A stretch of 19,180 nt of DNA from Planctomycetota bacterium (lineage in GTDB: Bacteria; Planctomycetota; B15-G4), in NCBI GenBank assembly GCA_020638905.1, contig JACKHP010000042.1, positions 1 to 19,180 of the forward strand, in the 5' to 3' direction. The position numbers and the translations under genes were made by a program. The notes beneath the pieces were generated by a model. It worked only from the letters and a program-made list of their open reading frames with translations. It had not been told where the DNA came from and ran no database searches. Below are positions 14,670 to 19,180 of this stretch, piece after piece (within the stretch, counting starts at the first letter, position 1; each line of letters opens with the position of its first letter).

Positions 14670-15949
14670 GATCGACGCACCCCGCGACCATCTGCGGCAA
14701 TCAGGCCAAAGGGGTCCTTCGACAGGGCGGCTCCAAGGTGCTCCAGAGTCGCGGCCGGAACGACCCTCGCTAGGTCGAGTTCGAGGAAGGGGCCACGCTC
14801 CGCGGCCACGGCGACAAACAAGATGAATGCCTTGTTGCCGGTCGCGGGATTGATTGTCTTCGCCCCGACCTCAAGAGAGATCGCCTTGATGATCCCTTGT
14901 CGATCAGCTTCGAAGACCTCATGGAGCGACCTCAGCGCGACTTGATGGACCGCCGAGGTATACCGATCTCGCTGCGCCTTCTGCGGAAGGGTCGTTGCGA
15001 CGATCTCGTCCGCCGACTTCGAGTACTTGAACGACTTCTCCGTTGGGATCGTGTCCGGGCCCGGAATGCCAACACGCATGTGTAACTCAGCTGTCTCGGG
15101 GCTGAAGGAGAAGTCGGTGGAGACTTCGAACTGCGGCGGATACACCGAGTTTCCAAGGACAATCGACACATACTCCTGCACCGCGTCCACCGACCCGTAG
15201 CTTAGGTTGGTGATCAGGTCATCGAGTGCCTGATCTCGCTCCGCAGCTGCCGCCTCCCTGGCCTCGCATTCCTTGCGATACCGTTCCCGCTCTTTGGAGA
15301 GGTCGGTAAGCCGCTGACACTCGGCCGCCTCGCGGTCAGCAACGGCAGCGACTCGTGCATCCTCGGCGGACGCGCAGGCGGCTCGCCACTCGACCATGCG
15401 CTGCGCATGCTCAGCCTGCGCCTGTTGGACCTCCCGGGCATGGCGCTTTCGGGCCAGCAGCCCCTTGATGCCACTCGGCCGGACCGGTGGATCGTAGCGG
15501 GGCTCCTCTGGGTCAGGGATCGGCGCAGGAGCCTGGATCGGCTCCTCAAGGTCGGGTCGGTCAAAGGGTGGGTGTTGGGCTGAACAGCGCAACGCGTTGA
15601 GGTCGACGTAGTCGTCGACACTCAGCGTTGCAGCAAGGAGTCCATCGATCTCCGCGTAGGTCTCCGCGAGATCGAGGTTTCGACGCTCTGCCTCCATCTC
15701 CATCTCGAAGAGATGTGCCTCCTTGGCCTCCTTCGCCAAGCGCTTCTGCTCCGTGGCACTCGCACGCTCAAACGCCTTGAGCGCCCTTTGCTGGTCCCGT
15801 CGCGCGCGCTCGATGTCTCGAAGAAGCTTCTGGCGGTCCTTTTCAGCAGCCCGACTCGCCCTATCCCGTTCTCGTTCTCGCTTTGCCCGTTCCCTAGCTG
15901 CGATCTTGGCTTGCCTGTTCAGCTCCGCGAAAAACCCTTTGCGCGCCAT
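14666..15949 (-). CDS. Coiled-coil protein paired with the GIY-YIG gene
   Basis: The 427-residue protein opens with MARKGFFAELNRQAKIAARE and a long Arg/Glu/Lys/Ala coiled coil to about residue 120. It has a Pro-rich middle (HPPFDRPDLEEPIQAPAP), a second coiled coil (about 170-255), and a globular C-terminal domain (about 256-427) with YGSVDAVQEYVSIVLGNSVY and AVHQVALRSLHEVFEADRQG. From memory, similar proteins occur in actinobacteria, some loosely labelled as restriction-system proteins; I see no nuclease motif in it. An AGGAGGG-type ribosome-binding site (15959-15966 on this strand) precedes the ATG at 15949. It is the first gene of a two-gene operon and its stop overlaps the GIY-YIG start. 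A structural, DNA-sensing or scaffold role is an inference. Confidence 0.82.
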   Translation of the reverse strand: MARKGFFAELNRQAKIAARERAKRERERDRASRAAEKDRQKLLRDIERARRDQQRALKAFERASATEQKRLAKEAKEAHLFEMEMEAERRNLDLAETYAEIDGLLAATLSVDDYVDLNALRCSAQHPPFDRPDLEEPIQAPAPIPDPEEPRYDPPVRPSGIKGLLARKRHAREVQQAQAEHAQRMVEWRAACASAEDARVAAVADREAAECQRLTDLSKERERYRKECEAREAAAAERDQALDDLITNLSYGSVDAVQEYVSIVLGNSVYPPQFEVSTDFSFSPETAELHMRVGIPGPDTIPTEKSFKYSKSADEIVATTLPQKAQRDRYTSAVHQVALRSLHEVFEADRQGIIKAISLEVGAKTINPATGNKAFILFVAVAAERGPFLELDLARVVPAATLEHLGAALSKDPFGLIAADGRGVRRS

Positions 15950-15958
15950 CGGACAACA

Positions 15959-15966
15959 CCCTCCTT
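15959..15966 (-). promoter_or_regulatory. Strong ribosome-binding site of the coiled-coil gene
   Basis: AAGGAGGG on the minus strand, 9 bases before the ATG at 15949, fixes that start. It is the most canonical Shine-Dalgarno sequence in the window. Confidence 0.75.
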
Positions 15967-16025
15967 CCGGTCATGGTGGCGACGCCGGCGAACGCACGAC
16001 TGCCAACCGCCACGTCAAACTGCTT

Positions 16026-16053
16026 AGGGTACGCAACGAAGCCGCCACGGCAA
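16026..16053 (-). promoter_or_regulatory. Possible promoter of the coiled-coil/GIY-YIG operon
   Basis: On the minus strand TTGCCG (16048-16053) and TACCCT (16026-16031) are separated by 16 bases and lie about 77 bases before the start at 15949. The match to the sigma-70 consensus is only moderate. Confidence 0.25.
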
Positions 16054-16184
16054 GGCGCTCGGCACGGACCCTGTGTCGTCTAGCCCAGACTCACGCTCGA
16101 CATCCACCAGCCATGCCCCGGCGGAAACGCTCAGTCTCGCATGCCGCCGGCCCTGCCCTGGGATTCACTTCCGATCCAGGGCCA

Positions 16185-16216
16185 GGGGGGCGGCTCGCCC
16201 TTGGCGAGCGCCCCCC
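16185..16216. repeat. 14-bp GC-rich hairpin
   Basis: GGGGGGC and GCTCGCC pair with GGCGAGC and GCCCCCC, with one bulged G and a 3-base loop (CTT). It is very stable. A C/T-rich tail follows on the plus strand, so it might stop transcription entering from the left, but the tail is not a T-run. Confidence 0.6.
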
Positions 16217-16239
16217 TCTCTTCCCCTCTTTCAAGAGAG
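16216..16239. repeat. 7-bp hairpin abutting the GC-rich stem
   Basis: CTCTCTT at 16216-16222 pairs perfectly with AAGAGAG at 16233-16239 around a 10-base pyrimidine-rich loop. It directly follows the preceding stem, sharing one base with it. Confidence 0.5.
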
Positions 16240-16284
16240 CCTCCTTTGGCCTGGGGCTGATGCTGGTGCACTGGCCGGGAGAAC

Positions 16285-16401
16285 AGGTGTGCCGTGCAGG
16301 CACGTTGTTCACTCGGGGCTCTCCCGGGGTTGTCGAGGCCGTCAAGCAACCCCATGTTCCCTGGAAGCCCCGGGTGAAAAACCTGCCTGCACGGCACAGC
16401 T
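16285..16401. repeat. Long imperfect palindrome: two 36-base arms and a nested hairpin
   Basis: The arms at 16285-16320 and 16366-16401 are inverted copies matching at 32 of 36 positions; the longest perfect block is TGTGCCGTGCAGGCA (16288-16302) with its complement at 16384-16398. The 45-base centre holds a further perfect hairpin, GGGGTTG (16326-16332) with CAACCCC (16347-16353). The element could fold as one long stem in RNA or as a cruciform in DNA. I see no second copy in the window. Confidence 0.75.
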
Positions 16402-16446
16402 AGAGCAGCTGCCTCGGGCGACTTCCGATGCGCTCCGGATGGTGAC

Positions 16447-16496
16447 GCCGCCAGGAGGCATCGTCCTGACGACGGGCTGTCCTCCAGGTCGGCGGC
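16447..16496. repeat. Interrupted inverted repeat before the helicase-nuclease gene
   Basis: GCCGCC and GGAGG (16447-16458) pair with CCTCC and GGCGGC (16481-16496), with unpaired bases between blocks. It ends 61 bases before the next gene's start. Confidence 0.4.
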
Positions 16497-16557
16497 GAGT
16501 CCCTGGTATCGTGGTGGTCCGCTTGGCGACGCACAGCCACGGGGACGGAGGCGCGGG

Positions 16558-19180
16558 ATGCACAGAGAGCGTGATGGGCTTGTTCTTGGTCCGACGGACC
16601 TAGCCAACCACCTGGCCTGTCGCCACCTCACCGAGCTGGACCGCGCTGTCGCAGAGGGACGGTTGGAGAAGCCGACGTGGCGAGATCCGTCCCTCGAAGT
16701 ACTGCGCGAGCGCGGCCTGCGGCACGAACGTGCGTACGTCGAGTACCTGCGGGCAAGCGGGGCAAGAGTCGTCGACCTCTCCGCCAAGGAGCGCAGCACG
16801 GCGCTCGCGGCCACGACCCAAGCCTTGCGAGATGGCGTCGATGTGATCGTCCAGGCGAGCTTTCGGAGCGGTAGCTGGACAGGGACAGCAGACGTCCTGA
16901 AGCGCGTCGAGGAGCCAAGTGGCCTTGGCCATTGGTCCTACGAAGTGCTCGACACGAAGCTGGCTCAGGAGACTCGCGGCAGCACGGTACTTCAACTCTG
17001 CCAGTACGCCGACCTCCTCGGGGCGGTGCAGGGAAGGCCGCCCGAGAGCCTGGGCGTCGTCAAGCCGGGCAATGGCTTCCCCGTGGAACGATTCCGCTTC
17101 TCGGAGCATGCCGCCTACTATCGGCTCGTGCGCCGTCGGATCGAGGCGGCCCTGGAGCGAGGCGGCGACATCGATCGACACTATCCCGAGCCCGTAGAGC
17201 ACTGCGAGGTCTGTCGTTGGTGGACCCGCTGCGACCGGCGCCGCCGGGACGACGACCACCTCTCGCTTGTGGCCGGCCTGGGCAGCCTCCACGCGGATGA
17301 ACTGCGCCGCCAAGGCATCCACACACTGGAGGCGTTCGCATCCCGAAACGACCCGCTGCCCGCCGCTCCGGTTCGAGGTCAGCGCGAGACCTACGCGGCG
17401 CTCCACGAGCAGGCCGTCGTCCAGCTGCGAGGTCGACGGACCGGGCGACCGGTAGTTGAGCTCCTACCCGTCCATCCCGATCGTGGCCTGCTTCGGTTGC
17501 CCGAGCCTTCTGCCGGGGACGTCTTCCTGGACTTCGAAGGGGACCCCTTCGTGGACGGTGGCGGGCTGGAGTACCTCCTCGGCTACGCCTTCCGAAGAGT
17601 CGATGGCGCGCTCGACTACCGAGCCCTCTGGGCACTCGACCGAGCCGCCGAGCGGGTCGCCCTGGAGACATTCGTCGACGTCCTTCTGGCCCGACTGGAC
17701 GCACACCCGGATCTGCACGTCTACCATTTTGCACCTTACGAGCCGGCAGCTCTCAAGCGCCTCGCCAGCCGACACGCGACACGTGAAGCCGAGTTGGACC
17801 GCTTGCTCCGCGGCAGTCGCTTCGTCGACCTGCACGGCGTGCTTCGCCAGGGCCTGCGGGCCAGCGTGGAGAGCTACTCGCTCAAACCACTTGAGATCTT
17901 CTTCGGATACCGGCGCGAGGTCGACCTTCGCGAGGAGGCCGCGCCAGCCTTGCGGCGGGTGGCGGCGGCGCTCGAACTAGGCGTCCTCGATGCAGTCGAC
18001 GACGACGACCGCCACCTGGTGCAGGGCTACAACCGCGACGACTGCCTCTCCCTGGTGGACCTCCAGGCTTGGCTCGAAGAGCAGCGCGCCGTGCTGGCGG
18101 AGCGGCACGGGCCGCTGACTCGCCCACCTCTCGGTGAGGTCGCTGCATCTGAGGCGCAGGAGGAGCGCACAGCAGGGGTGGCCGCAGTCTACGAGCGGCT
18201 GGTGGCTGACATCCCCTCGGAGCCGATGCAGCGCGACGCAACTCAGCGCGCGCGCTGGCTACTGGCGCACCTGCTGGACTACTTCCATCGAGAGTGGCGT
18301 GTGGCCTGGTGGGAGTACTTCGCACGCCGCGACGCCGATGCCGAGGAGCGCCAAGCTGACCGCAAGTGCCTCGTTGGCCTGCGATTCGTCGAGGAGCTTC
18401 CACAGGAGGGCAGGCGTCGTGTCCCCGCGCATCGCTATCGATTCCCCCCTCAGGAAGCGTCCTTCGCTCCAGGTGATGTACTGCGGGATCTGGACGCACC
18501 GGCAGACGCCGACCGGAAGGTGGGTACAGTCGAAGCCTTCGATCCTCGGGCCGGGACAATCGACGTCCGCAAGACGAAGGACACGGCGGATGTTCACCCG
18601 AACGCCGTGCACATCGTCGAGGACGTCCCCATTGAGCCAGTGGCAGGAGCCCTGTTGGCCTTTGGGCGCAGCGTGGCCGACCTCCGCTTGGCTGCGGGAG
18701 GCGATCCCTTCACGGCGGCGCGGAGACTGCTGCTGCGCATCCCGCCCTGCGGTGCGACACCAGACGGCGGTTGCCTGGCCCTTCCTGAGGAGGCACCACT
18801 CGATGCTGCGCCTCGTCTGGCCGCAGCATTGGACGGTGACGTGTTGGCGATCCAAGGGCCCCCAGGTGCCGGCAAGACCTATGTCGGCGCACGCGTGATC
18901 GTGGCCCTCGCTCGGGCTGGACGAGCGGTGGGCGTGACGGCCACGTCCCACAAGGTCATCCGGCACTTGCTCAAGGAGGTCGTCAAGCATGCGCGGGCGC
19001 AGGGCATGACGCTACGGGTCGTGCACAAGCCAAGCTCTCGCGGGCCCTCACCTGACCCCGTCGATGGGGTGGAGGACGTGAAGGACTCCACTGCCTTCGA
19101 GGCGGCAGTCGGCCAAGGAGTCGTGGCTGGCGCGGTGGCTTGGACCTGGGCCCGCGGGAGTCTCGAGCAGCGCCTCGATC
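16558..19180 (+). CDS. TM0106-type protein: Fe-S RecB/Cas4-like nuclease, RNase H-fold exonuclease and helicase (cut by window edge)
   Basis: The frame stays open from ATG at 16558 to the right edge (874 codons); GGAGG at 16547-16551 is the ribosome-binding site. Residues of about 1-230 form a RecB/Cas4-like nuclease: Asp112 in GTADVLKR, Asp132-Thr-Lys134 in VLDTKLA, then a QLCQYADLL motif. Cys21, Cys216, Cys219 and Cys225 have the spacing of an iron-sulphur cluster. About 318-510 is an RNase H-like exonuclease with Asp325/Glu327 (DVFLDFEGD), HVYHFAPYE and GYNRDDC (490-496). A helicase follows with Walker A GPPGAGKT at 767-774. Relatives run to about 1,100-1,250 residues, so roughly a quarter is missing. 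Proteins of this layout are predicted DNA-end processing or defence enzymes; none of this is tested for this one. The gene is divergent from the GIY-YIG pair. Confidence 0.92.
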   Translation, partial: MHRERDGLVLGPTDLANHLACRHLTELDRAVAEGRLEKPTWRDPSLEVLRERGLRHERAYVEYLRASGARVVDLSAKERSTALAATTQALRDGVDVIVQASFRSGSWTGTADVLKRVEEPSGLGHWSYEVLDTKLAQETRGSTVLQLCQYADLLGAVQGRPPESLGVVKPGNGFPVERFRFSEHAAYYRLVRRRIEAALERGGDIDRHYPEPVEHCEVCRWWTRCDRRRRDDDHLSLVAGLGSLHADELRRQGIHTLEAFASRNDPLPAAPVRGQRETYAALHEQAVVQLRGRRTGRPVVELLPVHPDRGLLRLPEPSAGDVFLDFEGDPFVDGGGLEYLLGYAFRRVDGALDYRALWALDRAAERVALETFVDVLLARLDAHPDLHVYHFAPYEPAALKRLASRHATREAELDRLLRGSRFVDLHGVLRQGLRASVESYSLKPLEIFFGYRREVDLREEAAPALRRVAAALELGVLDAVDDDDRHLVQGYNRDDCLSLVDLQAWLEEQRAVLAERHGPLTRPPLGEVAASEAQEERTAGVAAVYERLVADIPSEPMQRDATQRARWLLAHLLDYFHREWRVAWWEYFARRDADAEERQADRKCLVGLRFVEELPQEGRRRVPAHRYRFPPQEASFAPGDVLRDLDAPADADRKVGTVEAFDPRAGTIDVRKTKDTADVHPNAVHIVEDVPIEPVAGALLAFGRSVADLRLAAGGDPFTAARRLLLRIPPCGATPDGGCLALPEEAPLDAAPRLAAALDGDVLAIQGPPGAGKTYVGARVIVALARAGRAVGVTATSHKVIRHLLKEVVKHARAQGMTLRVVHKPSSRGPSPDPVDGVEDVKDSTAFEAAVGQGVVAGAVAWTWARGSLEQRLD

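Larger units (their letters stand above)
15950..16557. other. 608-base hairpin-rich divergent intergenic region
   Basis: No gene is supported between the two divergent genes; the open frames here are low-complexity and change frame across the hairpins. It holds the ribosome-binding site and possible promoter of the minus-strand pair at its left, four stem-loops between 16185 and 16496, and the start signals of the helicase-nuclease at its right. The density of long inverted repeats is far above the rest of the window and suggests a structured RNA, a small palindromic element, or a recombination site. Confidence 0.65.
12133..19180. mobile_element. Putative tRNA-Gln-anchored genomic island (right end not seen)
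   Basis: From the tRNA onward the DNA is visibly less GC-rich than to the left, at least to about 15950, and uses codons almost absent from the backbone, such as TTA, CTA and AGA in the gene at 12636. The cargo (unknown protein, coiled-coil plus GIY-YIG pair, helicase-nuclease) is typical of defence islands. Neither an integrase nor a second copy of the tRNA 3' end occurs in the window, so the right boundary and mobility are inferred, not seen. The last gene is GC-richer and may have a different origin. Confidence 0.5.

Noticed and set aside
16185..16496. CRISPR array, retron or integron attC site as the source of the hairpins
   Set aside because: There are no regularly spaced direct repeats, no reverse transcriptase, no integrase and no recognisable attC core sites in the window.
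16091..16814. Minus- and plus-strand open frames in the region before the helicase-nuclease
   Set aside because: They cross the hairpins and the true gene start, are low in complexity and match no domain I know.
16600..17734. Minus-strand frames opposite the RecB-like nuclease
   Set aside because: They are shadows of the plus-strand gene, whose catalytic and cysteine motifs are in register.
12133..19180. Integrated prophage
   Set aside because: No capsid, tail, portal, terminase or integrase gene is visible; only defence-like cargo is seen.

Overview
The window comes from a very GC-rich diderm bacterium. Outer-membrane genes (a PqiABC-type MCE lipid-transport operon and a lipoprotein) and an ElyC-type envelope protein support this. 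The phylum cannot be fixed from sequence alone; high-GC Planctomycetota, Myxococcota or similar are possible, and I only lean towards the first. Two hand-counted 60-base samples show the main contrast: 9361-9420 in the backbone is 47/60 G+C, and 12721-12780 just past the tRNA is 33/60.

Backbone, 1 to about 12130. Two co-directional minus-strand genes come first: a secreted protein of unknown function that runs off the left edge, and a Kelch beta-propeller fused to a sodium:solute symporter, plausibly for sialic acid or a related sugar. Divergent from them is a two-gene ergothioneine operon, egtD-egtB, with a 4-base overlap. A convergent ElyC/SanA/YdcF-type (DUF218) gene follows. Divergent from that is a tightly packed operon made of two single-domain PqiA proteins, a three-MCE-domain PqiB and a PqiC lipoprotein. 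Its GTG start lies almost on the predicted transcription start. Two tiny overlapping ORFs with membrane segments come next, then an inositol-monophosphatase-like gene that has lost the family's catalytic aspartates.

Island, 12133 to the right edge. A complete tRNA-Gln(TTG) with encoded CCA is followed at once by sequence of different character: a structured non-coding stretch, then an AT-richer unknown gene that uses TTA, CTA and AGA codons. This gene runs convergently into a translationally coupled minus-strand pair, a coiled-coil protein followed by a DUF4041/GIY-YIG (T5orf172-like) protein with a Pro/Trp-repeat N-terminus. A 608-base region rich in hairpins, including a 36-base inverted repeat (32/36 matching) around a 45-base centre, separates this pair from a divergent gene. 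That gene is a large TM0106-type protein: a Cas4/RecB-like iron-sulphur nuclease, an RNase H-fold exonuclease and a helicase Walker A, cut by the right edge.

Reading: a tRNA-anchored accessory island whose cargo looks like DNA defence. The coiled-coil plus GIY-YIG pair, possibly with the helicase-nuclease and the structured intergenic element, is the best candidate for an undescribed system. No integrase, second attachment site or CRISPR array is visible here.
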